A stretch of 64,000 nucleotides of DNA from CAXXOZ01 sp963676435 (GTDB taxonomy: Bacteria; Bacillota; Clostridia; Lachnospirales; Lachnospiraceae): assembly GCA_963676435.2 (NCBI GenBank), contig CAXXOZ010000020.1, positions 62,001 to 126,000 on the forward strand, in the 5' to 3' direction. Below, piece by piece: positions 36,020-45,133 of this stretch; within the stretch, counting starts at the first letter, position 1, and each line of letters opens with the position of its first letter. The notes below the pieces were generated by a model. It made no database searches. It was not told the origin of the DNA and saw only the letters and a program-made list of their open reading frames with translations. The position numbers and the translations under genes were made by a program.

Positions 36020-37615
36020 TTATTCTGTTACTGTTACAATAATCTGTGCATATCTTGTCATAGGCGCATCAGAATCATCTCTAACCTCTAATGTTATACA
36101 GAACCTGTCTCCAACCTGTGCATCACTTGGTACAGTAAAGCTTGTTGATAAGCTTACAGGATTCCAAACCTGAAGATTTTTAGATTCACCTGAATAGCTG
36201 TATGTATATTCATCAATCCACCAATATGCTGTGTATGAATCCCCATCAGGATCTTCAACTGTTCCATTTATATTTACAGATGTACCTGCTTTTGCCTCTA
36301 AATCTTTTGCTTCTACACTTACTATTGGTGCATGATTACATTTGCTATATCCTGATACACACCAGTCAGCTCTAGCTGCCCACTCTTCCTGGAACGCAAG
36401 GATATATCTTTTTGTACTATAAGATTCCTTACCAGTAACAAAATTATAATCTTTGTATTCAGTTGCTTCATCTGTCGACATAGTCTGACCATATGTAGTT
36501 GTATTACCATTCCAAGTATAACTTATTTTACCAGCCCATGTACCATATTCACCACTTTCTAATCCACGAAGACCAACATCAATTAAAGGTATAAATCCTC
36601 CAGTATCACCTTCTCCTAAAAAGTCATATTGATCAAAAGTATATAGTTTTCCCCAGTCTATTGTTAGTTTTTGACCAAACTGGAAATCCTCTGGTTCACC
36701 TTCATAATAAGTTCCGTCACCCATCAAATTGTACTTTTCATTTAATGGACCATGATCAAATTTTATATTTTCAGTAAGCCATTCACTATTAAAAGTATAA
36801 AGAGAATCCGCTTGACCTCTTATAGCTGTCATATAACCTGCATAACCATCACTAGCGCTCATTTCTTTTAAATCAGGATAAAGGTCTACTATATAATCAA
36901 CATAAGTAGTGTCCTGCCAAGTACCACATATAATTACTTTTTCAACAATTTTATTATAAACTTCTTCCCATTCAGCTGTATTTTGATATTCATCTGCAAT
37001 AGAAAGCAAGGCTCTTGCTATTGTGTTAAATCCACCCCAGCCATATAGATATAAAGTTCTTTCATCATCATCCAATATTGCTTCTTTTATTAAATCTGAG
37101 CCTTCCGTATCTTCTCTTACATCTCCCTCAAATTCTACATTACCTACTTTTGTAATACTAAGTAAATATTCAGGAGTTGGATAATCTGGTGCATTTTTAG
37201 ATAAATTTTCATATGCTTGTGCATATTCATTTTCCCATAAACTTTCAATCCAACCAAGCTCCATAGGACGATATTCTGTCAATGTACCTGGATCATCAAC
37301 ACCATCTCCAGCACACAAATAATTAGGCGTAACTTCACCTAATGTGGTTTCTCCACCATCTCCAACAAAGTGGAATTGAGATGATGAATAAACAATCCCA
37401 TCTACATCTACTTCATTAAAAAACAGACTTAGGTGAACTAGGGAACTCATATCATCACACTCTAAATCAGTTGTAATAATTGCTCTTTCTCTAGTATCTA
37501 CTCCGTCAACAATTTTGCTTTGAGATTCAAGTTTTTCTGAATCACTACCACATCCAAATATAGAACTGATAATCAAGGAAAACATCAGCCCCATAACAAC
37601 TATTTTCTTCTTCAT
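36020..37615 (-). CDS. DUF1593 nucleoside-hydrolase-like lipoprotein
   Basis: After a lipoprotein signal (lipobox SIFGC), residues REREAI-type TTDLECDDMSSLVHL and VDGIVYSSSQFHFVG match the DUF1593 family, which has a nucleoside-hydrolase-like calcium site (the acidic DLECDD). The C-terminal 110 residues are an immunoglobulin-like beta domain (VSVEAKDLEAKAG, PSDAQVGDRFCITLEV), as in cellulose-binding Sde182-type proteins. It probably acts on glycans outside the cell. I use the ATG at 37615 with AAAAGGAGAAG upstream. It follows the solute-binding gene by 13 bp, suggesting one operon. Confidence 0.75.
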   Translation of the reverse strand: MKKKIVVMGLMFSLIISSIFGCGSDSEKLESQSKIVDGVDTRERAIITTDLECDDMSSLVHLSLFFNEVDVDGIVYSSSQFHFVGDGGETTLGEVTPNYLCAGDGVDDPGTLTEYRPMELGWIESLWENEYAQAYENLSKNAPDYPTPEYLLSITKVGNVEFEGDVREDTEGSDLIKEAILDDDERTLYLYGWGGFNTIARALLSIADEYQNTAEWEEVYNKIVEKVIICGTWQDTTYVDYIVDLYPDLKEMSASDGYAGYMTAIRGQADSLYTFNSEWLTENIKFDHGPLNEKYNLMGDGTYYEGEPEDFQFGQKLTIDWGKLYTFDQYDFLGEGDTGGFIPLIDVGLRGLESGEYGTWAGKISYTWNGNTTTYGQTMSTDEATEYKDYNFVTGKESYSTKRYILAFQEEWAARADWCVSGYSKCNHAPIVSVEAKDLEAKAGTSVNINGTVEDPDGDSYTAYWWIDEYTYSYSGESKNLQVWNPVSLSTSFTVPSDAQVGDRFCITLEVRDDSDAPMTRYAQIIVTVTE

Positions 37616-37628
37616 ACTACTTCTCCTT

Positions 37629-39131
37629 TTACTGAGAAACAAGCCATTCATTCAGTTGGCTTTGATTCTCTAAAATAATTTTATCTATTCCTGCAGATTT
37701 TAATTCTGCTTGAAATTCTTTTAATGTTTCATCTACATTTTCAGACATACCCGTTTCAAGTATTGGCACATACTCTTGTACCACTCTAGAAACCGCTTCT
37801 ACTTCAAGAGTGACTTTGTCTGTTTTAAAAATGTATCCTAAACTTTTTGTTGGTAATGCTTCTTGGGAGTATTCTAAAAGTTCTTCTTGAGAATATTCAC
37901 TTTTAGCATCAAATTGAAACACTTCAGATTGATTTCCATATAATGAAAAATAAGAACCATAGCCCATATCTTTCCTATCTGCTCCCTCTATATACGAAAT
38001 TGTATTTTCATCTAATAATTCATATTCAATTCCCGGTCTTCCGTTTTGAAGAAGATTAGCTACTTCAGAGTTAGTATATATATAATCAAGTAACTCCATA
38101 GCTTTTTCAGGGTTTTCACTTGCCGAACTAATCCCCCACGCATATTCAGTTATCTGGGATGTTAATATTCTATTTGGCGTAATTGCAATTAAAACTTCTT
38201 CAAAATTAAGATTCTTTTTAGCAATTAAAAATTCTGTCTGGGGCGAAACACTAGTCCACTGAAAAAGAGTTTTTTCTTGATTAAATAGATCTTGTGGATT
38301 TTCTCCACTATTTAATGAATCACTTGGTATATATCCTTTAATTCGCCATTCTTTTAGTGTAAGGCAATATTCTTTATATTCTTCAGATTCATATACATTT
38401 TCAATTTCAGTTTCATATACTGGGTTAAAAACTACACCATAAATAAAATTGTCATCAAATTCTTCAATATCAAAAAAAGAAGAGAATGCCGTTAGACCCT
38501 TATCTCCATTGCTAGTAAGATACAATTCAGAATTTGCATTTTTTAACTGTGCACCAATTCTTGTTAAGTCTTCTAATGATACTGTTTCAGAAAATACAAG
38601 ACCATACTCATTTGCCATATCTAAGTTATATCCAATGCCCATAGATCTGCCTGGATACTGAATTGCTGAAACTGCATATATTTTTCCATCTACAACTATC
38701 GTTTTTTCAAAAATATTTTGATCTTCCATTAATGATTTACCAAAATTAATCAATAAATCATCTAAAGGAATCACCACACCCTCTGACACAAGTTCTGATA
38801 TGGATGTAGTCAGACCAGTATTGATAAGGTCCAGCTTTTCATTTCCTTTTGCCGCTTTTTTTACTAAGCTTTCATGATCTCCAATGAAACAATTTTTAAT
38901 TTTTACCTTACATTGAATTGCCGGAATAGTTATTTCATTTATAAGTTTTTCAATTGACTCAGTATCTGGATACTCTTCACCAAAGGTTATATTTTCAATG
39001 ACAACCTCATATATGTCATCTTCCGTATAACCATCTATAGTTTGAGCTAAATCATCGCCATTACATCCATTTAAGCCAAATATTAAAATTAATACTATAA
39101 ATAATGAACAAATTTTATTTCTTATTTTCAT
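37629..39131 (-). CDS. Extracellular solute-binding lipoprotein (sugar/oligosaccharide ABC type)
   Basis: The lipobox is FGLNGC at about residue 23. The 500 residues have the layout of family 1 solute-binding proteins with a DUF3502-like C-terminus: IDLINTGLTTSISELVSEG for the early ligand loop, then WGISSASENPEKAMELLDYIYTN, a very typical segment. It would capture a sugar ligand. No ABC permease or ATPase gene is nearby, so it works with a remote transporter or as a sensor for the adjacent YesM/YesN pair. Confidence 0.8.
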   Translation of the reverse strand: MKIRNKICSLFIVLILIFGLNGCNGDDLAQTIDGYTEDDIYEVVIENITFGEEYPDTESIEKLINEITIPAIQCKVKIKNCFIGDHESLVKKAAKGNEKLDLINTGLTTSISELVSEGVVIPLDDLLINFGKSLMEDQNIFEKTIVVDGKIYAVSAIQYPGRSMGIGYNLDMANEYGLVFSETVSLEDLTRIGAQLKNANSELYLTSNGDKGLTAFSSFFDIEEFDDNFIYGVVFNPVYETEIENVYESEEYKEYCLTLKEWRIKGYIPSDSLNSGENPQDLFNQEKTLFQWTSVSPQTEFLIAKKNLNFEEVLIAITPNRILTSQITEYAWGISSASENPEKAMELLDYIYTNSEVANLLQNGRPGIEYELLDENTISYIEGADRKDMGYGSYFSLYGNQSEVFQFDAKSEYSQEELLEYSQEALPTKSLGYIFKTDKVTLEVEAVSRVVQEYVPILETGMSENVDETLKEFQAELKSAGIDKIILENQSQLNEWLVSQ

Positions 39132-39269
39132 TTTCCACTCCTTATGTAAAAAATTTGTTAAACAAGTTCATAGAACTTTGTCTATCAAATAAAAACAGCA
39201 GCGAACACTTGTCCATCTGCTGTAAATATAACATATCTAAATCGTCAAAAGGTGTTCAAACATGACCTC

Positions 39270-40037
39270 TCATCTATTCAATAATGACTTTTTTCTAAAT
39301 TCTCTTGGCGTTAAACCAAATTGTTTTTTGAATAGCTTTATAAAATAATTCGAACTTGCATACCCTACTTTTTCTGATATTATTTCATTATTCCAATTAG
39401 TTTTTTCTAAGAGTTCTCTTGCATAACTTAGTCTATATTTAGTTACACATTCTAAAATCGATTCTCCCATTTCTTTTTTAAATAACCTCATTAGATACTG
39501 TGGGTTTAAAGCTGCATCTTTTGCGATTTGTTCAATCGTTATTGTTTCTTTATAATGATTTTTTATGTATGGTATTACTTTTTCATGAATGATTTCATTC
39601 TTTTCTTCAAAAATTTCATATTCAATAATGTCTTTTTCATCTTTTCTTTTTTCAGCTTTACTTATTGTTTTTTTTAGTATTTCTTCAAACTCTTCTTCAT
39701 CTAATGGTTTAATAAGGTAATCTCTGCAACCAATTTGAATCGCCTTTCTCATAAATTCATATTCAGGGTGACATGTCAGAATAATACATTCAATGCTCTC
39801 ATCATTTAGGTCCACCTCATCTCTAACCCATTGAATTAATTCCAAACCATTCTCACCTGGCATTTCTATATCACACAAAATAATATCTATCTTTTCATCT
39901 TTTAGAATGATTTTTGCTTCTTTTGCATTATAAGCTTCATATATTTTTTCGACTCCATGTTTTTCCCAAGCTACATTATTCTTTAAAGTTTTTACTGATT
40001 GCTCTTCATCATCTACTATCAAAACACTAATACTCAT
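39270..40037 (-). CDS. YesN-type response regulator with AraC DNA-binding domain
   Basis: The receiver domain has VDDEEQS, the phosphoacceptor Asp in DIILCDIEMPGENG and the lysine in IKPLDEEE. The C-terminal AraC helix-turn-helix pair is IEQIAKDAALNPQYLMRLFKKE and SEKVGYASSNYFIKLFKKQ. It overlaps the kinase gene by 11 bp. The probable target is the solute-binding and DUF1593 operon just downstream. Confidence 0.9.
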   Translation of the reverse strand: MSISVLIVDDEEQSVKTLKNNVAWEKHGVEKIYEAYNAKEAKIILKDEKIDIILCDIEMPGENGLELIQWVRDEVDLNDESIECIILTCHPEYEFMRKAIQIGCRDYLIKPLDEEEFEEILKKTISKAEKRKDEKDIIEYEIFEEKNEIIHEKVIPYIKNHYKETITIEQIAKDAALNPQYLMRLFKKEMGESILECVTKYRLSYARELLEKTNWNNEIISEKVGYASSNYFIKLFKKQFGLTPREFRKKSLLNR

Positions 40038-41709
40038 TATATTCCTCCGTAAAATGAATTTCTATTTCTACTACAGCTCCGTGAGGTTTTTTATTGTACA
40101 TCTTTAGATTAAAGTTGTTTTCATAAGTTAATCTAAGTCTTTCGAATGAATTTTTTATACCCACACCTAGTTCTTCCGAAATAACACCTTGGTTTATATA
40201 TTCATTTATTGCGTCAAGTTTATCATAATCAAAACCCTCTCCTGTATCTGAAATCCTAATCAAAATCTTATCCTTAGAAATATTAAATAATTCAAGTTCT
40301 ATCAATGTTTTCTCATTAGGTTTTATCCCATGTTTGATAGCATTTCCAACGAAACTTTCTATAATAAATGATAAAATTTTATATTCTTTGATTTTTTTAT
40401 CACATGTTATTTTATAATTAAATGATTTTCCATATCTTATTTTTTGTAGTTTTAAATAATTTTCAATATGCTCTAATTCATTTTCTATTTTAACATACTG
40501 AGAGCTAATATTAATTACATATCTATAGTATTTAGAAACTAACTTTATTATATCTTTAGTTAGCTTTGGATCTTCTTCAACATAGTTATATATTGTATTT
40601 AATGTATTCAGAATAAAATGTGGCTGAATTTGTCTACCTAGATATTCTAGCTGTATTTCATTTTGAACTAATTTATTTTCATACATTTCAATTTTTAAAT
40701 CTTTTATATATGTCATTAAAGAATTAAATTCATTTATAATATTTTCAAATTCTACACTTGTGTTTCTAATATCCGTGATTTGGTATTCAGAATCTGAAAC
40801 ACGCATAACCTTCATACTTTTTCTTATATGATTCATTGGTACAATAATCCATTTGTAAATAAAAAATATATATACAAAAAATAGTAACACAAAAACTATA
40901 CTCACAAATAAAACTTCATTATTTGTACCTGCAAGATTATTAATCTGGGAATTTCTTTTAATCAATTTTAAAATATAACAATCCACCTGACTACTATAAG
41001 CCTTAATAATATCCCATTTATCTCCATTTTCATCAGTGAAAATGTCCTTATCTAAATCTATACTATTTTCATCACCTGCTATTACCTGTCCAGATAAATC
41101 TACGAAATAATATTTTTCATTTGTAGTTTCTTCCGATGATTCTCCAATAATATTATTATAGTATTCAGAAAAACCACCCCATACACCTATGAAATAATTT
41201 GGATATTCAATAATAAGATATAAATATGCTTCATCTTCAAGCCATAAAGTTTGCCAACCTTTTAATAATGGATTTTCACTTTTATTTCTAATTTGATTTA
41301 ATATTAAGTTTGTCATCTCTTCATTAACTTTATTGTTATAAAAAGTGTCATTTTGAGAATAGTAAATAAAAGGAACAAATTTAATAGAAGAAACATTTGT
41401 AAGGTTGCTTAATTTTTGTGAAATTTTTTGATTGCTCAACCAGAAATTTGTCGTAGTTTCTGTTTCAGTAGCTGCTTCTAATAAGTCGGAATCGTACATC
41501 ACTAGGGAAACAATAGAATTTTCCATAAGCTCTAGCATTGTATCCATTTGCGAAACTGTAATTTCAATTTCTTTTTGATTTTTTTCAATCTCTTCTTCTC
41601 TTGACCTTTTTTGTTCATTGACACCCCAAAATCCAATCAATGCAATAAAAGGTATAGCAATACTCAGCGTAACAATTAATAATCTTTTATTTAATGTTTT
41701 TTTCATCAT
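40027..41709 (-). CDS. YesM-type sensor histidine kinase
   Basis: Two membrane helices (near residues 10-28 and 268-290) bracket an extracellular sensor of about 240 residues. A HAMP-like segment, the His-kinase motif (GRQIQPHFILNTLNTIYNYV) and an ATPase domain (ESFVGNAIKHG, ISDTGEGFD) follow. This is the LytS/YesM family, which senses carbohydrates. Its pairing with the AraC response regulator is by overlap. Confidence 0.9.
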   Translation of the reverse strand: MMKKTLNKRLLIVTLSIAIPFIALIGFWGVNEQKRSREEEIEKNQKEIEITVSQMDTMLELMENSIVSLVMYDSDLLEAATETETTTNFWLSNQKISQKLSNLTNVSSIKFVPFIYYSQNDTFYNNKVNEEMTNLILNQIRNKSENPLLKGWQTLWLEDEAYLYLIIEYPNYFIGVWGGFSEYYNNIIGESSEETTNEKYYFVDLSGQVIAGDENSIDLDKDIFTDENGDKWDIIKAYSSQVDCYILKLIKRNSQINNLAGTNNEVLFVSIVFVLLFFVYIFFIYKWIIVPMNHIRKSMKVMRVSDSEYQITDIRNTSVEFENIINEFNSLMTYIKDLKIEMYENKLVQNEIQLEYLGRQIQPHFILNTLNTIYNYVEEDPKLTKDIIKLVSKYYRYVINISSQYVKIENELEHIENYLKLQKIRYGKSFNYKITCDKKIKEYKILSFIIESFVGNAIKHGIKPNEKTLIELELFNISKDKILIRISDTGEGFDYDKLDAINEYINQGVISEELGVGIKNSFERLRLTYENNFNLKMYNKKPHGAVVEIEIHFTEEYNEY

Positions 41710-41780
41710 AAAATATATACCACTATTTCGTTAGACTTATTTATTATTATACCACTTTTTTCCTAACTTAAATAGAACAA

Positions 41781-41940
41781 AGAGTGCGTTTACGCACTCT
41801 CCGCGAGGCGCGATTGCGAAGCAATCATTACAATATCCGCGACTCTGCGCTCCCTCGGAGAGTTTTTTAATTTATAGGTGAGTTCAAAGAACTTTCCTAT
41901 AAATTAAAAAAAGAGAATGCTATATAACATTCTCTCTTTT
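41781..41940. repeat. G+C-rich structured element plus terminator in the intergenic gap
   Basis: The element stands out from its A+T-rich surroundings. It has a hairpin AGAGTGCG-TTTA-CGCACTCT (41781-41800), then GATTGC-GAA-GCAATC (41812-41826), enclosed by CTCTCCG (41797-41803) and CGGAGAG (41856-41862) with a T run after it. An inverted repeat AATTTATAGG/CCTATAAATT (41869-41905) and a terminator (GAGAATG/CATTCTC, about 41906-41940) follow. Together they end the SGNH gene transcript, but the first part looks like a dispersed palindromic repeat. Confidence 0.6.
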
Positions 41941-41945
41941 CATAT

Positions 41946-42668
41946 TTAATCAATATTTTCTTCAAGTATTTCTTTCATTAACTCAGTCCATAAAGCATGA
42001 CCATCTTCATTTAAGTGAACTCCATCATCGATAAATAATTCAGGTCTAAAGTCTCCATTTTCATCAAGCATAAAACTCGTAGCATCTGCAAAGTACATAT
42101 TCTCATTGCTTTCACAATACTCTTTTAGAGCTTGATTTGTTTCATTTATATCTTCCCAGTACTCTGATCTTCCTGGTAAAGGAAGGCCAGACATCACTAT
42201 AAATACAGTGTCTGGTAACTTTTGTCTAAACATAGAATACATTTTATCTTTATTAGTAATTATTTCATCAACAGTCATACCTGCTGCGTTGTCATTTGAA
42301 CCTGTTTGGAAAAATACTACACTTGGTTCAAAAGGATATAATAATTCATCTGCAAAAGCCATTAAATCATTATCCGTAGATCCACCAAATCCATGGTTTT
42401 GAACTATGTATGGTAACATATCTTCTTCCATACTTCTCCACAACGTGAAGTTTGATGCACCATAGAATACAATTTCTCCTGTAGTTCTACCTGCATATTT
42501 TTCAGCTGTTTGCTTAACTGCCAGTTTCCAATTATCCGCTTTTTCTGGAACCTCGTATTCCACCTGGTTTTCTGTATTTTGTTCTTCATTTTCATTTTTA
42601 TTCCCGCAACCAAATGCCGAAAACATAAAAACAAACACAGACATAATCACAATTAGTTTTTTAAACAT
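41946..42668 (-). CDS. SGNH/GDSL-family hydrolase lipoprotein
   Basis: The lipobox is FSAFGC. The SGNH motifs are FYGASNFTLW (block I, with the Ser), QNHGFGGSTDNDL (block II Gly), FQTGSNDNAAG (block III Asn) and DDGVHLNEDGHALW (block V Asp and His). It hydrolyses esters of a carbohydrate or lipid outside the membrane. The ATG at 42668 has GGAGAGAG upstream; the longer frame to 42728 is less likely. Confidence 0.85.
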   Translation of the reverse strand: MFKKLIVIMSVFVFMFSAFGCGNKNENEEQNTENQVEYEVPEKADNWKLAVKQTAEKYAGRTTGEIVFYGASNFTLWRSMEEDMLPYIVQNHGFGGSTDNDLMAFADELLYPFEPSVVFFQTGSNDNAAGMTVDEIITNKDKMYSMFRQKLPDTVFIVMSGLPLPGRSEYWEDINETNQALKEYCESNENMYFADATSFMLDENGDFRPELFIDDGVHLNEDGHALWTELMKEILEENID

Positions 42669-42754
42669 AATACTCTCTCCTTTATAAACATTGTAATAAT
42701 TATAAAAGAGAAGTTTAAAAAATGTCAAAATAATTATAAACTTTTTCTAATATT

Positions 42755-43237
42755 TTAGAATTTTAATTTGTTATATAATGTAGCAAGAGATATGCCCAAT
42801 TCCTTAGCTACTTCTATTTTATTTTCCGTTTCATAACCATATATAAAAAGCATTTCTTCTATTTCTTTTTTTTCAAACTCTTTAACTCTTTCTTGAAGAG
42901 TCTTTTTGTTTTTTGTTTTTAATTTTTCTTTATCAATACTGGTCACAATAGAAATCGTGCCATTAATATTTTCATTTTCTATTATTGGATAAACATTAAC
43001 AAAATATTCTTGTTCCCCTTCTTTTCTGTAAACATTTTCTCTTTTTTTGCCTTTTTTAATCACGCCACTAACAATTGATCCAGTTCTGATATCTTTTATA
43101 GGAGTTCCAATAACATCTGATAATTTTTTATTAATAAAATCACCATATGCATCATTAAAATATACTATCTGTCCTTCTTTATTGCATATAAGAAGCCCTT
43201 GTTGAATTGATTCTAAAATTGAGCTACTTCGAATCAT
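42755..43237 (-). CDS. PAS domain regulator with Fis-type helix-turn-helix
   Basis: A PAS domain occupies about residues 5-110 (ESIQQGLLICNKEGQIVYFNDAYGD). A C-terminal Fis-like DNA-binding helix pair follows (IEVAKELGISLATLYNKLKF). This is the architecture of sigma-54 regulators without the AAA+ domain. I take the ATG at 43237 because AAGGAGGG precedes it; the frame extends to 43459 into repeat DNA. A ligand or redox signal may be sensed by PAS. The target is unknown. Confidence 0.75.
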   Translation of the reverse strand: MIRSSSILESIQQGLLICNKEGQIVYFNDAYGDFINKKLSDVIGTPIKDIRTGSIVSGVIKKGKKRENVYRKEGEQEYFVNVYPIIENENINGTISIVTSIDKEKLKTKNKKTLQERVKEFEKKEIEEMLFIYGYETENKIEVAKELGISLATLYNKLKF

Positions 43238-43354
43238 GTTTATCCCTCCTTGGTTAATAATATGATTATTATAACTTAAAATTTCAAGATTAGAAATGTA
43301 ATTTAATATAAAAAAAACTGGAAAACCAATGTATAAGGCTTTCCAGTATTTAAT

Positions 43355-43462
43355 GTGGATGGAGCTGACGGGAATTGAACACTTAGAATACTCAATAAAT
43401 ACTGATAGAAAGGAGCTTTCCAGCAACCTCTTTTCATTTGGACTCAAAGTTGGACTCAAAGT
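43355..43462 (-). repeat. Class A att-like repeat, copy A1
   Basis: On the minus strand it holds a direct doublet (GAGTCCAA twice), then GAAAGCTCCTTTC, then TGTTCAATTCCCGTCAGC, which resembles the T-arm and 3' end of a tRNA. It is the most diverged of three class A copies. Confidence 0.5.
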
Positions 43463-43599
43463 ATATCAATGTAAGCATTTTAGCATTTAATGAAATCAAT
43501 TTTTTGTCCCCTTAAAAGATATTAAAATGACCTGTTGCTAGATTCCATCCTGATGTTTATCCAATGCTTGTGGATATATAGGGAAATTCGAAAAAGACC

Positions 43600-43699
43600 T
43601 CGAGATGGGATTCGAACCCGGCTCGCTGGTCAAAACACCGCAAGAAAGGGGCTTTCCAGCATACCTCTTTTCATTTGGACTCAAGGTTGGACTCAAAGT
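43600..43699 (-). repeat. Class A att-like repeat, copy A2
   Basis: It is nearly identical to copy A3 at 48190 and in the same orientation. It contains GGGTTCGAATCCC on the minus strand (tRNA T-arm-like), the core GCTGGAAAGCCCC and the doublet GAGTCCAA/GAGTCCAA. No complete tRNA can be folded around it. Confidence 0.6.
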
Positions 43700-43793
43700 A
43701 ATTTTTTCTTTATCCTCTTATGTACAAAGATTTACCTTGACTCTAGCAAAATTGATTACAATCCAAATATTCCAATATTTCCGTACTATTCTA

Positions 43794-44021
43794 AAACATT
43801 TGATATGATTTATATATTTGTTCCTCTAGTTGTAACCTCTTCAAACTTTCTTCAAGGTCCCCGGGTGACCTTGTTAGTTTTTACCGTAATCAGTAAATTT
43901 CCGTTCTGTCCCCAAACATTTGATATATTTTATATATTTGTCCCTCTAGATGTAACCTCTTCAAACTTTCTTCAAGGTCCCCATGGGACCTTGTTAGTTT
44001 TACCGTAATCAGTAAATTTCC
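43794..44021. repeat. Two tandem copies of a 120-bp period repeat with hairpins
   Basis: Sequences from 43794 and 43914 are nearly the same for about 108 bases, at a period of exactly 120. Each ends in a hairpin with stem CAAGGTC/GACCTTG; the loops differ (CCCGGGT in the first, and the stem is extended with a CAT loop in the second). No gene lies in 43240-44179. Confidence 0.85.
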
Positions 44022-44033
44022 AAAATATCAAAT

Positions 44034-44069
44034 ATCCCCTAAATTCTATAAATAAAGAATTTAAGGGAT
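44034..44069 (-). terminator. Hairpin before class B repeat B1
   Basis: ATCCCCTAAATTC and GAATTTAAGGGAT form a 13-bp stem with one mismatch. Similar hairpins precede copies B2 (46175-46210) and B3 (about 48028-48065), so the hairpin belongs to the repeat unit. Confidence 0.6.
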
Positions 44070-44075
44070 TATTTC

Positions 44076-44178
44076 TTAGAGGTGACACCCGTATTTGAAC
44101 ACTGTATCAAATACGGAAACACTGATAAATAGGAGGTTTGCGAGTACTCTGATGTTTTTTGCATAACTTTTGCATAAA
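44076..44178 (-). repeat. Class B att-like repeat, copy B1
   Basis: It contains a T-arm-like segment (GTTCAAATAC on the minus strand), a core shared word for word with B2 (CACTGATAAATAGGAGG on the plus strand) and the doublet ATGCAAAA/ATGCAAAA. It ends 2 bp before the stop codon of the first AbiEii toxin gene. Confidence 0.65.
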
Positions 44179-44179
44179 A

Positions 44180-45133
44180 TTATACTTCCTTTAATTTACC
44201 AGCTTTCCATATCGCCATTGGATGATTCCTAATTCTATTTAGAATTTCCAAATCATCAAAAAGTAACTCTGGATTGTAATCTCCACTAACAAAATTTTTA
44301 ATAAATCTCCGTTCTGAATCAGACATGTTCATAAGACTACTTACAAAATCCTGAATTAATCCCATTACCTCTTTTAATATAAACACTTCTCCCTTTTTAA
44401 GCACAGGTACAAGTTCTCTTAAAACATCATTTTGACTTAACTTTTTCACCATAGACAAATCAAATTTTCCACTCACCTCATCTGCTGTCAATATGTGATA
44501 AAATATTACAACTTTTTTTATTTGCTCTGCCTTATTATTCATCATATTACTTTTTATCATTTTCCAAACATCATACAAATCTCTAACTGCTGCGCGATTA
44601 TTTAGTGCATTTATTTTGCTTCCATAAATTTCTATACTGTTTAGAGCATTAACATCATTTTTTTCTCCAAGTATATCAGTAATTATCGTTTTTTTCTCAA
44701 CCTCATATATATGTGCCCTCATAACATAATTAATGTCAAATTTAATATTATCTTTATTGCCGGAAGTATTTACATATGAAAAATAAAAGGAATCCAAAAT
44801 AAACGAAGTACGATTATCTTTTTTCTTGCTATAACCCTGTTTTTCCATAAAGTTAAATATTTTGTCACTAATATCTTCACGATCTTTTTTCATCTGATTA
44901 GCATCATTATTAACCGTGTAATCTAAATCAATATCGACTGATAAACGTGGTAAATCAAATTCTAAAAGATTTATAGCCGTTCCACCCTTTAATGCCAGTC
45001 TTTTATTTAAAAAATCATCCTGGTTTATAAAGTCGAGTACATCAACTAATCTAAGAACCTTCTCATATGTATCTCTGTTAAATCCACTTTCAGCTGCTTT
45101 TTTGCTTATATAGCTTTTATCATATATATTCAT
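44180..45133 (-). CDS. AbiEii-type nucleotidyltransferase toxin, copy 1
   Basis: The 317-residue protein has the nucleotidyltransferase motif LALKGGTAINLLEF followed by LPRLSVDIDLDYTV, the GG and S-x-D-x-D active-site pattern of AbiEii/MenA-toxin family proteins. NRAAVRDLYDVWK gives the downstream conserved block. These toxins transfer nucleotides (for example to tRNA) and stop growth on phage infection. Its start overlaps the antitoxin gene by 14 bp. Confidence 0.85.
   Translation of the reverse strand: MNIYDKSYISKKAAESGFNRDTYEKVLRLVDVLDFINQDDFLNKRLALKGGTAINLLEFDLPRLSVDIDLDYTVNNDANQMKKDREDISDKIFNFMEKQGYSKKKDNRTSFILDSFYFSYVNTSGNKDNIKFDINYVMRAHIYEVEKKTIITDILGEKNDVNALNSIEIYGSKINALNNRAAVRDLYDVWKMIKSNMMNNKAEQIKKVVIFYHILTADEVSGKFDLSMVKKLSQNDVLRELVPVLKKGEVFILKEVMGLIQDFVSSLMNMSDSERRFIKNFVSGDYNPELLFDDLEILNRIRNHPMAIWKAGKLKEV

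Noticed and set aside
42755..43459. Long form of the PAS-HTH protein starting in repeat A1
   Set aside because: The extra 74 residues translate repeat DNA. A strong Shine-Dalgarno stands before the ATG at 43237.
43600..43640. Possible tRNA gene on the minus strand from the GGGTTCGAATCCC segment
   Set aside because: Only a T-arm-like part is present; no acceptor, D or anticodon arm can be paired upstream. The same holds for the copy at 48190 and the class B copies.
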